Assembly: GCA_014192425.1 (NCBI GenBank)
Contig: BJHK01000005.1
Location: forward strand, 164,753-228,752
Origin: Planctomycetia bacterium
GTDB taxonomy: Bacteria; Planctomycetota; Planctomycetia; Pirellulales; UBA1268
DNA length: 64,000 nt
Reading direction: 5' to 3'
Shown: in pieces, positions 1 to 7,705 of the stretch
How the letters are laid out: each line of letters opens with the position of its first letter
Position numbering within the stretch: the stretch's first letter is position 1
Position numbers and translations under genes: made by a program
The notes under the pieces: generated by a model
Seen by the model: only the letters and a program-made list of their open reading frames with translations
What the model was told of the DNA's origin: nothing
The model's database searches: none

Positions 1-231
1 GTCTCCGCCGCCGCGCTCGACGCCTTGCGACGGCTGGCGGCGGCTGGCTTCAGCCGCGCCGACCACGCCCTGCCCGCGCCGATCGCGGGGGAGGTGCGGG
101 CCATCATGAACACCTATCTCGCCCACCTGCTCGGCCGCCCGCCACGGGTCGCCGGGCGGCTGCAACCCCGACCGGATCGGCGCCGGACGGATCCAGGCCC
201 TCGCGGCGCCGCGGACCAGACGTCTGCATGA
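1..231 (+). CDS. recO: RecO-like DNA repair protein, C-terminal end (5' truncated by window)
   Basis: The frame is open from base 1 and stops at 229-231, giving 76 residues of a C-terminus. The segment EVRAIMNTYLAHLLGRPPR resembles the C-terminal helix of RecO, which acts with RecF/RecR to load RecA on single-stranded DNA. What follows is a low-complexity Arg/Pro-rich tail with no recognisable motif. The stop overlaps the start of the next gene by four bases (ATGA at 228-231), so it is probably co-transcribed with the BamD-like gene. The zinc-binding and OB-fold parts of RecO would lie outside the window, so the assignment rests on one short motif and is moderate. Confidence 0.5.
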   Translation, partial: VSAAALDALRRLAAAGFSRADHALPAPIAGEVRAIMNTYLAHLLGRPPRVAGRLQPRPDRRRTDPGPRGAADQTSA

Positions 232-1493
232 CCACCCAGCACGACCATTTCCCGACGCGTTGCGGCTCCCCCCTTGTGCCGGCCCTCGCCGCCTGGGCCG
301 TCGCCTGCGCTGGCTGCGCCACGATGAAGATGCCGGAGATGCCCTGGCTGGAGAAGCAGGTCAAGGAATCGGCCGACTCCTCGGTGATCTCGTCCGAGCT
401 CGCGCCCGAGGAGCAGGAACTCGGCTGGGACTACTTCAAGGGGGAGAACGTCAAGAAGCGCTTCAAGAAGATGGTCGGCCGCGGCCCGAACGAGCCGGTC
501 GCCCGCACGGCGCTGGCCGAGGCGGACGGACTGTTTCGCGAGGGCCGCTACCGCGACGCGATCCCGAAGTACAAGCAGGCGATCGACCGCTGGCCCGACT
601 CGCTGATCGAGGAGGAGGCGATGTGGCAGCTCGCCGAATGCCTGTTCTTCACCGACCAGTACCCGAAGGCCGAGGACCAGTACGACGAACTGGTCAAGAA
701 GTACGCCAACACCCGGTACCTCGACCGCGTCGCCCAGCGGCAATTCGTCATCGGCCAGTATTGGATCGCCCTCGACCAGAAGCACAACTACCTGACGATC
801 TCCCCCAACCTGTTCGACCGCAGCCGGCCGATCTTCGACACCCGGGGCCGGGCCCTCAAGGCCTTCGACCACGTGCGGATCAACGACCCGCGCGGTCCGC
901 TCGCCGACGACAGCGTGATCGCCCAGGCCAACGTCCACTTCCTCGACCGCCAGTGGCTCGACGCCGACTACCACTACGGGCTGCTGCGGAGCGAGTATCC
1001 CGACAGCGACTTCCTCCTCCAGGCACACCTCTTCGGCCTGCAGGCGAAACTCCAGGCCTACCAGGGGCCGCAGTACGAGGGGAGCATTCTCGAGGAGGCC
1101 GAGATCCTCGCCGACCAGACGCTCGTGCAGTTTCCCGACAAGCTCGGCCGCGAGGACGAGGAACGGGTGCGGACGACGCGGGCGGAGATCGCCGCGCAGC
1201 TCGCCCGCCGCTACTGGGAGCGGGCCGAGTTCTACGCCAAGGGGCGGCACTACACCGCGGCCCGGATCTACTACGCGATGATCGATCGCGACTACCCGAA
1301 GACGCTGCTCGCCCAGGAGGCACGGCGGAAGTACGCGGCGATCCACGACCTCAAGGACGTGTCGGACGACCCCTTCCCGATGCTCACCCGGGTCCTCAAC
1401 CCCGACAAGCTCAAGGACGCGGAACTCGATGCCGCGGCCGAGGCCGCCGTCATGGCCCGCGAACCCGCCGGCGCCGGATCCCAGATCCGCTGA
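228..1493 (+). CDS. BamD-like outer membrane assembly lipoprotein with TPR repeats
   Basis: 421 residues. The N-terminus is a lipoprotein signal: hydrophobic residues 15-29 with candidate lipobox cysteines at 27 and 30 (WAVACAGC). From about residue 85 helical tetratricopeptide-type repeats begin (ALAEADGLFREGRYRDAIPK, then EAMWQLAECLFFTDQYPKAE), the arrangement seen in BamD/YfiO, which helps the BAM complex insert beta-barrel proteins into the outer membrane. BamD is usually near 245 residues, so this one has a long C-terminal TPR extension. It starts inside the stop codon of the RecO-like gene and is followed 31 bases later by an LptE-like lipoprotein, a context that supports an envelope role. 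It could also be a generic TPR lipoprotein; exact orthology to BamD is inferred. Confidence 0.7.
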   Translation: MTTQHDHFPTRCGSPLVPALAAWAVACAGCATMKMPEMPWLEKQVKESADSSVISSELAPEEQELGWDYFKGENVKKRFKKMVGRGPNEPVARTALAEADGLFREGRYRDAIPKYKQAIDRWPDSLIEEEAMWQLAECLFFTDQYPKAEDQYDELVKKYANTRYLDRVAQRQFVIGQYWIALDQKHNYLTISPNLFDRSRPIFDTRGRALKAFDHVRINDPRGPLADDSVIAQANVHFLDRQWLDADYHYGLLRSEYPDSDFLLQAHLFGLQAKLQAYQGPQYEGSILEEAEILADQTLVQFPDKLGREDEERVRTTRAEIAAQLARRYWERAEFYAKGRHYTAARIYYAMIDRDYPKTLLAQEARRKYAAIHDLKDVSDDPFPMLTRVLNPDKLKDAELDAAAEAAVMAREPAGAGSQIR

Positions 1494-1524
1494 CGCCCGC
1501 CCCATCCGCCCCGCAGGCCGCCCC

Positions 1525-2067
1525 ATGGCTCCCCGCTCCACGTCCTGGCTGCCGTGGCTGCTGGCCCTCGCCGCCTGCACCGGCTGCGCCGGCTACCGGT
1601 TCGGCAACAACACGCTCTACGCGCCGAACGTCCGCACGGTCTACGTGCCGGTCTTCCAGTGCGACAGCTTCCGCACCACGCCGGCCATCGACATCGGCGA
1701 GCGGCTCACGGAGGCCGTCTGCAAGGAGATTGAAAAGCGGACCCCCTTCAAGGTCGTCGGCTCCGCGGCGGGCGCCGACAGCACGCTCAGCGGTCGGATC
1801 GTGGCCGACACCAAGCGGATGGTGGTCGAGAGTCCGACCGACCAGTCGCGGATGGTGGAGCTCAACTACCAGGCGCTCGTGGAGTGGGCCGACCGCGGCG
1901 GCACCGTGATCGCCTCCGGCGAGGTGCCGCTGCCGGCGGCACAGGTCGACGTCGGCCAGGCGGCGGCGATCGTTCCCGAGTTCGGCCGGTCGGTGGCGAG
2001 CGCGCAGCAGGAGGCGATCGTCAAGCTCGCCCAGCAGATCGTGGGCCTGATGGAGGAGCCGTGGTGA
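1525..2067 (+). CDS. lptE: LptE-like LPS-assembly lipoprotein
   Basis: 180 residues from the ATG at 1525. An upstream in-frame ATG at 1429 overlaps the previous gene and precedes the signal peptide, so I reject it. Residues 1-21 form a lipoprotein signal (WLLALAACTGC, candidate lipid-modified Cys at 18 or 21), directly followed by YRFGNN. The segment YAPNVRTVYVPVFQCDSF and the later ERLTEAVCKEIEKRTPFKVV match the LptE pattern of a short beta strand plus an amphipathic helix. LptE plugs the LptD barrel that delivers lipopolysaccharide to the outer leaflet. LptD itself is not in the window. Pairing with the BamD-like gene just upstream suggests an outer-membrane biogenesis operon. Confidence 0.75.
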   Translation: MAPRSTSWLPWLLALAACTGCAGYRFGNNTLYAPNVRTVYVPVFQCDSFRTTPAIDIGERLTEAVCKEIEKRTPFKVVGSAAGADSTLSGRIVADTKRMVVESPTDQSRMVELNYQALVEWADRGGTVIASGEVPLPAAQVDVGQAAAIVPEFGRSVASAQQEAIVKLAQQIVGLMEEPW

Positions 2068-2116
2068 TTGGCGGCGGCGACCGGCCCCTTGAGCGAAGGC
2101 CACGACCCGCGTTCCG

Positions 2117-2752
2117 TCAATCCTGCTGCGGCGGTCGGCGAAATCCCTGTTCGGGTCCGCGGTCGCCGCGGTCGGGGCGGTCGGGGCGGCCGGGGCCGGC
2201 AGGGGCCGGGCCATTTCGCTGCATCAACTCCCGCATCCGCTCCCTCCCCTCCGCGAACTCCTCCCGCGACAGGCTGCCGTCGCCGTCGCGGTCGAGACGA
2301 TTGAACGCCTCCTCACCGCCGGGGCCGGCACCCGGCCGCCCCGACCCCCCGGGCCGCTCCCCATCCGGACGCCGCGGCCGGTCGCCGTCGGCCCGCTGCG
2401 GCCGTTCGCCGTCCGGCCCCGTGCCCTCGGCCCGCCGCGGCCGCTCCGCGGGCCGCGGCGGCCCATCGCGCCCCTCGCGGCCGCCCGCCGACCGCATCCG
2501 CTCCGCGGCGGCCGCCATCTCCTTGTCGTCGATCGCGCCGTTGCCATCGGCGTCGAGTCGGGCAAACGCGGCCTCGAGTTCGCTGCTGCGGGCCTTGATG
2601 AACTCGTCGCGGGTCACCCTGCCGTCGCCGTCGGCGTCGGCCCGCCGGAGCCTGTCACCCGGATCGCGGCCCACGGGCGGCTGGGCGGCCGCCCCCTGTA
2701 CGAGCAGGGCGGCGGCGACGGCGAGCAGGGCCGGGCGAAACGTGGTGGTCAT
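2117..2752 (-). CDS. Secreted EF-hand calcium-binding protein
   Basis: 211 residues from the ATG at 2752; a longer frame upstream lacks any signal peptide, so the internal start is preferred. Residues 1-25 are a Sec signal ending near QGAAAQ. Three canonical 12-residue EF-hand loops follow: DADGDGRVTRDE, DADGNGAIDDKE and, after a long Arg/Pro/Gly-rich linker, DRDGDGSLSREE. The tail is again Pro/Arg/Asp-rich. Secreted EF-hand proteins of this kind are common in planctomycetes and usually have no assigned function. It lies 73 bases downstream of the DUF1501 gene on the same strand and may be the last gene of that operon. The low-complexity linker has strongly skewed GC-rich codon use. Confidence 0.75.
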   Translation of the reverse strand: MTTTFRPALLAVAAALLVQGAAAQPPVGRDPGDRLRRADADGDGRVTRDEFIKARSSELEAAFARLDADGNGAIDDKEMAAAAERMRSAGGREGRDGPPRPAERPRRAEGTGPDGERPQRADGDRPRRPDGERPGGSGRPGAGPGGEEAFNRLDRDGDGSLSREEFAEGRERMRELMQRNGPAPAGPGRPDRPDRGDRGPEQGFRRPPQQD

Positions 2753-2825
2753 GGCGTGCCTTTCTGTGATGGGGACGGTGGCGCGGATTTCGTGAACGGG
2801 GTCGTGGTCGATCGGTCGTCGCCAG

Positions 2826-4286
2826 TCAGGCGATGATCTCCCGGGCCACGGTGCCGTGGACGTCGGTGAGGCGGAAGTCGCGGCCGGCATAGGGGAAGGT
2901 GAGCCGCTCGTGGTCGAGCCCGAGGAGGTGGAGCAGCGTGGCGTGCCAGTCGTGGATGTGCATCCGCTTCTCGACGGCCGCGTAGCCGTGCTCGTCGGTC
3001 GCCCCGTGGGCCATGCCTCCCTTCACGCCCCCGCCGGCCATCCAGAGCGTGAAGCCCTTGTTGTTGTGGTCGCGGCCGTCGGCCCGCTGGCCGTGCGGCG
3101 TGCGGCCGAACTCGCCCCCCCAGACGACGATCGTCTCGTCGAGCAGGCCGCGGTCGGCGAGATCGCCGAGCAGGCCGGCGATCGGCCGGTCCACCTGCCG
3201 CGCCGAGGTCTCGAGCGCCGTGCCGAGGTTGAAATGGTGGTCCCAGCCGCCGTGCGTCACCTGCACGAAGCGGACGCCGGCCTCCACCAGCCGCCGCGCC
3301 ATCAGGCACTGCCGGCCGAAGGCGTCGGTGCCGTCGCCCCCCACGCCATAGCGCTCGAGCGTGGCCGGCGTCTCGCCGTCGATGTCCATCACCCGCGGCA
3401 CCTCGTCCTGCATGCGGAAGGCGAGCTCGTACGACTCGATGACGCCCTCCGTGTCTGGGCTCACGCCGCCGTCGAGCTCGAGCCGGGCGGCATTGAGCCG
3501 CTGGACGAGGTCGAGCTGGTCGCGTTGGGCCGCGCGGTCGAGCAGCGGGCTGGTGATGTTGGCGACCGTCGCCGGCCGCCCCGCGCCGGGCCGGGCCGCG
3601 AGCCGGGGCTGCATCCGTGCCGCCACCTGCGTCGCCTGGTAGACGGCCGGCAGGAACGCGCTGCCGAACGTGCGGGCGGCGGCGGCGGGCGGATTGATGA
3701 CGATGAACCCCGGCAGGTTCTGGTTCTCGGTGCCCAGGCCGTAGAGCGTCCAGGCGCCGAGCGAGGGGCGGACGAACTGCGTGGTGCCGGTATGGAGCTG
3801 CGTGAAGGCCTGGGCGTGCGCCGGCAGGTCGGTGGCCATCGAGTTGATGACGCACAGCTTGTCGGCATGTGCGGCGACCTCGTCGAAGAGGGTCGAGATC
3901 CAGAGGCCGCTCGTCCCGCGGCGGCGAAACTTCCAGCGCGGCGCCAGCAGCGTCGCGCGGCCGCCGCGGCCGGCGGCCGCCGGGGCGGGCTTGCCGTCGT
4001 CGGCTGCGAGCCTCGGCTTGTGGTCGAACGTGTCCACGTGCGACGGACCTCCCTGCATGCAGAGGAAGATCACGTGCTTCGCCCGGGCGCGAAAGTGCGG
4101 CGGCCTGGCGGCAAGGGGACCGGCCGCGGCCGGCAGCTCGCCCCCGTCGGCGGCCGCGAGCGCGGAGAAGGCCAGCATGCCGAACCCGTTGGCGGAGTGG
4201 CGGAGGAACGCCCGCCGCGACCCGCAGGCGAGGCGGGCGCAGCCGGGAAGACCTGCGTTGGCGGACGCTCTGGAGTGCCTGGTCAT
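2826..4286 (-). CDS. DUF1501 family protein (Tat-exported, sulfatase-like fold)
   Basis: 486 residues. The N-terminus carries a twin-arginine-type export motif (SRRAFLRHSANG, about residues 23-34). The mature part has the DUF1501 hallmarks AKHVIFLCMQGGPSHVDTFD near residue 68, the histidine-rich VTHGGWDHHFN in the middle, and VVWGGEFGRTPHGQ with the later DHNNKGFTLWMAGGG. DUF1501 proteins share an alkaline-phosphatase/sulfatase-like fold and are found next to planctomycete cytochrome (DUF1549/DUF1553) proteins; their substrate is not established. It begins 15 bases after the stop of the DUF1549/DUF1553 gene, so the two are almost certainly translated from one message and probably act together in the periplasm. 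Confidence 0.88.
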   Translation of the reverse strand: MTRHSRASANAGLPGCARLACGSRRAFLRHSANGFGMLAFSALAAADGGELPAAAGPLAARPPHFRARAKHVIFLCMQGGPSHVDTFDHKPRLAADDGKPAPAAAGRGGRATLLAPRWKFRRRGTSGLWISTLFDEVAAHADKLCVINSMATDLPAHAQAFTQLHTGTTQFVRPSLGAWTLYGLGTENQNLPGFIVINPPAAAARTFGSAFLPAVYQATQVAARMQPRLAARPGAGRPATVANITSPLLDRAAQRDQLDLVQRLNAARLELDGGVSPDTEGVIESYELAFRMQDEVPRVMDIDGETPATLERYGVGGDGTDAFGRQCLMARRLVEAGVRFVQVTHGGWDHHFNLGTALETSARQVDRPIAGLLGDLADRGLLDETIVVWGGEFGRTPHGQRADGRDHNNKGFTLWMAGGGVKGGMAHGATDEHGYAAVEKRMHIHDWHATLLHLLGLDHERLTFPYAGRDFRLTDVHGTVAREIIA

Positions 4287-4301
4287 CGACGAAATCTCCG
4301 G

Positions 4302-6548
4302 TCAGTTGAGGTGGCGGAATTCCGCGGTGGCAAACAGGGCCTGGCAGTAGGCGACCAGCGCCAACCGCTCGCGGTCCGCCCGGGCATCACCCCGGGCATC
4401 ACCCCGGGCATCACCCCGGGGTTCACCCTGGCCCGGGCCGGACGGCGGCCCGCGGCGCCGGCCGCTGAAGTCGGCGCGGAAGGCCGCGATCGCGGCCCGG
4501 TCCGCCGGGCCGGGCCGGCGGCCGAGCCCCATCTCGAAGGCCCGCTCGAACCGTTCGGCTGACGTGCCCGGCAGGCCGGTCACCCGCTCGGCGAACGCCT
4601 CCGCCAGCGACACGACCTCCGGGCTGTTGAGGAGGAACAGGCCCTGGACGGGCACGTTCGTCGCATCGCGGCGGCCGCTCGAGAGCGACGCGTCGGGAAA
4701 GTCGAAGACCGCGAGGAACTCGGGCTCCTGGTCGCGGACGATCGGCAGGTAGATCGAGCGGCAGGTGTCCGGCTTCCGGCGAACCGTGTTCACGACCTCC
4801 ATCAGCCCCCGGCGATCCTCCCGCACCCGGGCCACCGGCGAGCCGGGCGTGGGCTCGAGGTCGAGCCGGCCCGCCACGGCGAGCATGGCGTCGCGGATCG
4901 CTTCCGCATCGAGCCGGCGCTGGTCCATCCGCCAGCGGAGCCGGTTGTCGGGATCGATGGCGAACGCGGCGGCGGCGTGCACGGCGGCAAGCTGGTAGCC
5001 ACGGCTGAGCACGATCCGGCGAATCAGCTTCTTCACCGACCAGCCGTCGTCCATGAACGTCACGGCGAGGTGGTCGAGGAGCGCCGGGTGCGTCGGCTCC
5101 ATCCCCATGACCCCGAAGTTGTCCGGGGTGGCGACGATGCCCGCGCCCATCAGCTTCAGCCAGACACGGTTGGCCATCACCCGGGCGGCGAGCGGGTTGT
5201 CCCGCGCGGCGATCCAGAAGGCGAGGTCGAGCCGGCCGCTTCCCGTGGCGATCTTCCGCGGCTCATCCGGCCCGCAGAGCACCTCGACGAGCCCGCGCGG
5301 AACGACGCCCGCCGGCTGATCGACGTCGCCGCGCTCCAGCAGCGGGCTGTCCACGGGCCGCGACCGGTCGAGGACCCCCATCGCGAGCGTCCGCGGGCTG
5401 CCGTCGGCGCGGAACTGGTCGAGGTCGGCCGCGGCCGCCGCCTGGCGATCCCGGGCCACCCGCGCGCGGAGGAACGGCGCGGCGTTGTTCGCGTCCTTGC
5501 CTTCGCGGCGCGCAGCCCGCGCGTCCCGGGCCAGATCTGCAGCGTTGTCGGCGAGTTCCTGCACCTGGCGCCGGAGCCGCTCGAGCTCGGCCGGCTCCAG
5601 CGGGGCGACCGCGGCCGCCAGCCCGGCATCCGGCGGCAGTTCGATGAGCGTCGCAGGGTGCCGGTTCTGGAGCTGCGATCCGGTGCCGTAGAGCGTCTCG
5701 CTGCTCATGAAGATGCCGGCCAGGGCGTAGTAGTCGCGCTGCGTGACGGGGTCGAACTTGTGGTCGTGGCAGCGGGCGCAGGCCAGCGTCAGCCCGAGCA
5801 TCGCCTGCGAGAAGACGTCGATCTGCTCGTCGACCACGTCCATCTCGAACTGCCTGCGGTCCCGCTCGGCGAGCCCCTTGGGCCCGAGGGCGAGGAACCC
5901 TGTGGCGACGATCTTCCGCGCCTGGTCGGCGGGCCCGTCGGCCTTGAGGAGATCGCCCGCGATCTGCTCGCGGAGAAACTGGTCGTAGGGCTTGTCGGCG
6001 TTGAAGGCGTCGATCACCCAGTCGCGATACCGCCAGGCATGGGGGTAGGGAAGGTTCGACTCCTTGCCGCTGGAGTCGGCATAGCGGGCGACATCGAGCC
6101 AGTGCCGGGCCCAGCGCTCGCCGAACCGTGGCGACGCGAGGAGCCGATCGACCACCCGCTCCACGGCGTCCGCCCCCGTGTCGGCCACGAATGCCCGGAT
6201 CTCGTCCGGGGTCGGGGGCAGTCCGATCAGGTCGAACGACAGCCGGCGGATGAGCGGCTCACGGCCGGCATCGGCCACCGGCGTCACGCCGGCCTTCTCC
6301 ATGGCGGCGAGCAGGAAGCGATCGATCGCACCGCGCGGCCAGGCCGCGTCGCGGACCGCCGGCGGCGCCGGGGCCACCGGTTTCTGGAACGCCCAGTGGC
6401 GGCGGCCCTCGGCGACCTCGTGCTGCCAGGCGTCGGTCGGCGCCGGATCGGCCGCCGCGGTCGGCCGCGCACCGAGCAGCACCGCCGCCAGCACCGGCCC
6501 CAAGACCGCCGTCGCCCGTGTCGGAGCGGACACACGCTGCCGGATCAT
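4302..6548 (-). CDS. DUF1549/DUF1553 planctomycete cytochrome-associated protein
   Basis: 748 residues from the ATG at 6548 (GAGGGT about 6 bases upstream). A longer in-frame reading exists but runs antisense through folP, so the shorter start is chosen. After a signal peptide ending near RPTAAAD, the DUF1549 domain covers roughly residues 70-290: LIRRLSFDLIGLPPTPDE, FGERWARHWLDVARYADSSG and the haem-type CARCHDH. DUF1553 lies in the C-terminal half: NPLAARVMANRVW, NFGVMGMEPTHPALLD, and the final VPVQGLFLLNSPEVVSLAEAF. No N-terminal cytochrome domain with a second CxxCH is visible. It heads an operon with the DUF1501 gene. Near the C-terminus three copies of GDAR interrupt the fold (see the 12-bp repeat). 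Role: predicted extracytoplasmic redox or polysaccharide-related function, not established. Confidence 0.88.
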   Translation of the reverse strand: MIRQRVSAPTRATAVLGPVLAAVLLGARPTAAADPAPTDAWQHEVAEGRRHWAFQKPVAPAPPAVRDAAWPRGAIDRFLLAAMEKAGVTPVADAGREPLIRRLSFDLIGLPPTPDEIRAFVADTGADAVERVVDRLLASPRFGERWARHWLDVARYADSSGKESNLPYPHAWRYRDWVIDAFNADKPYDQFLREQIAGDLLKADGPADQARKIVATGFLALGPKGLAERDRRQFEMDVVDEQIDVFSQAMLGLTLACARCHDHKFDPVTQRDYYALAGIFMSSETLYGTGSQLQNRHPATLIELPPDAGLAAAVAPLEPAELERLRRQVQELADNAADLARDARAARREGKDANNAAPFLRARVARDRQAAAAADLDQFRADGSPRTLAMGVLDRSRPVDSPLLERGDVDQPAGVVPRGLVEVLCGPDEPRKIATGSGRLDLAFWIAARDNPLAARVMANRVWLKLMGAGIVATPDNFGVMGMEPTHPALLDHLAVTFMDDGWSVKKLIRRIVLSRGYQLAAVHAAAAFAIDPDNRLRWRMDQRRLDAEAIRDAMLAVAGRLDLEPTPGSPVARVREDRRGLMEVVNTVRRKPDTCRSIYLPIVRDQEPEFLAVFDFPDASLSSGRRDATNVPVQGLFLLNSPEVVSLAEAFAERVTGLPGTSAERFERAFEMGLGRRPGPADRAAIAAFRADFSGRRRGPPSGPGQGEPRGDARGDARGDARADRERLALVAYCQALFATAEFRHLN
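4379..4426 (+). repeat. 12-bp tandem repeat inside the DUF1549/DUF1553 gene
   Basis: Three exact copies of CCCGGGCATCAC at 4379-4390, 4391-4402 and 4403-4414, then a degenerate fourth at 4415-4426. On the coding strand they encode repeated Gly-Asp-Ala-Arg near the C-terminus. A unit of 12 keeps the frame, so copy number could change without breaking the protein. Confidence 0.85.
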
Positions 6549-6590
6549 CGCAAGACCCTCGGAACACCCACACCTGATCGCCCTGCCAGG

Positions 6591-6596
6591 AGTGTA
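6591..6596 (-). promoter_or_regulatory. Candidate -10 box (TACACT) for the DUF1549/DUF1501 operon
   Basis: On the minus strand TACACT lies 42 bases before the ATG at 6548, in the short divergent region shared with folP. It matches the TANACT hexamer seen upstream of several other genes here. No convincing -35 was identified. Confidence 0.35.
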
Positions 6597-6642
6597 AACG
6601 GCGGTCCGCACAAAAGGTTTCGGGCCGCGGCCGCGGGGGCGA

Positions 6643-6648
6643 TAGACT
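6643..6648 (+). promoter_or_regulatory. Candidate -10 box (TAGACT) for folP
   Basis: TAGACT ends only six bases before the folP ATG at 6655. If this is the -10 hexamer, transcription would start at or next to the A of the ATG, giving a leaderless mRNA; no Shine-Dalgarno sequence is visible in the remaining space. Confidence 0.35.
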
Positions 6649-6654
6649 CGCGAC

Positions 6655-7536
6655 ATGACTCCCTCTTCGCCCCCCGAACACTGGCGGCTGCGGACCCGGT
6701 CACTCGACCTGCCTCGGCCCGGCGGCCGACGGCTGCCGCTGCTGATGGGGATCGTCAACGTCACGCCCGACAGTTTTTCCGACGGCGGCCGGCTGCCGAA
6801 TGTCGATGCGGCGGTCGCCCACGGCCTCGGGCTGGTAGCCGCGGGGGCCGACATCCTCGACGTCGGCGGGGAGAGCACGCGGCCCTTTTCCGCGCCAGTG
6901 GACGTGGAGGAGGAGTGGCGCCGGGTTGGCGACGTGGTCCGCCGGTTGGCTGCCGAATCCGGCGTGCCGGTGTCGATCGACACATCCAAGGCGACGATCG
7001 CCGAGCGGGCCGTGGCGGCCGGGGCCGAGATCATCAACGACGTGACCGGCCTCGTGGGCGACCCCGACATGGTCCGGGTGGCGGTCGCCTCGGGGGCGGC
7101 GGTGTGCGCGATGCACATGCAGGGCACCCCGGCGACGATGCAGGTCGACCCCCGGTACGACGACGTGGTCGCCGACATCCACGCCTACCTGCGCATGCGG
7201 TCCGACGCCCTCGTGGCGGCCGGCATCCCCGTGGAGCGGATCTGCCTCGACCCCGGCATCGGCTTCGGCAAGACGCACGCCCACAACATGGCGCTCCTCG
7301 CGCATGCCGACCGGTTCCTCGACCTCGGCGTGCCGATCCTCGTGGGGCACTCGCGGAAGGGGTTCATCGGCAAGCTGCTCGAGCAGCGGCTCGGACGGCC
7401 GGCGACCGAGGCCGACCGCGACGCGGGCACCGCGGGTGCCGCCTGCCGGCTGGCGGCCCTTGGCGTGCAGGTCATCCGCGTCCACGCCGTGGGCCTCGTC
7501 CGCGCCGCCCTCGAACTGCACGCCGCCAGTGGCTGA
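6655..7536 (+). CDS. folP: Dihydropteroate synthase
   Basis: 293 residues. The enzyme joins p-aminobenzoate and 6-hydroxymethyl-7,8-dihydropterin diphosphate to make dihydropteroate, a step in folate synthesis in the cytosol. Family signatures are all present: GIVNVTPDSFSDGG near residue 30, DILDVGGESTRP, PVSIDTSKATIAERA, GAEIINDVTGL, the MHMQGTPATMQ loop, LDPGIGFGKTHAHN, and the C-terminal VGHSRKGFIGKLL and IRVHAV. Length is normal for the family. It is transcribed away from the DUF1549 operon across a 106-base divergent region; proA follows on the same strand after 169 bases. No other folate genes are nearby. The assignment is firm. Confidence 0.96.
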   Translation: MTPSSPPEHWRLRTRSLDLPRPGGRRLPLLMGIVNVTPDSFSDGGRLPNVDAAVAHGLGLVAAGADILDVGGESTRPFSAPVDVEEEWRRVGDVVRRLAAESGVPVSIDTSKATIAERAVAAGAEIINDVTGLVGDPDMVRVAVASGAAVCAMHMQGTPATMQVDPRYDDVVADIHAYLRMRSDALVAAGIPVERICLDPGIGFGKTHAHNMALLAHADRFLDLGVPILVGHSRKGFIGKLLEQRLGRPATEADRDAGTAGAACRLAALGVQVIRVHAVGLVRAALELHAASG

Positions 7537-7629
7537 CGCGGGCCCGGCGACCTGACTCGACCGCCGCGGCACGAACGGCGCCGACCCCGTTGTCTGCCGC
7601 ACTACCGGTTGAAGGGACACCGTTTGCGG

Positions 7630-7635
7630 TACACT
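7630..7635 (+). promoter_or_regulatory. Candidate -10 box (TACACT) for proA
   Basis: TACACT lies 70 bases before the proA ATG in the 169-base folP-proA gap. A TTGAAG at 7609-7614 could be a -35, but the 15-base spacing is short. It matches the TANACT hexamer found elsewhere in the window. Confidence 0.35.
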
Positions 7636-7705
7636 CGCGGCTCGTGCCCAGCCTTGTCCGGTCGAGATTGAGAGTGGTGTCGTTGCACGACCAACGAGCG
7701 TTTCC

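Noticed and set aside
7609-7635. TTGAAG with TACACT as a full sigma-70 promoter for proA
   Set aside because: The 15-base spacing is too short for confidence, so only the -10-like hexamer is reported.
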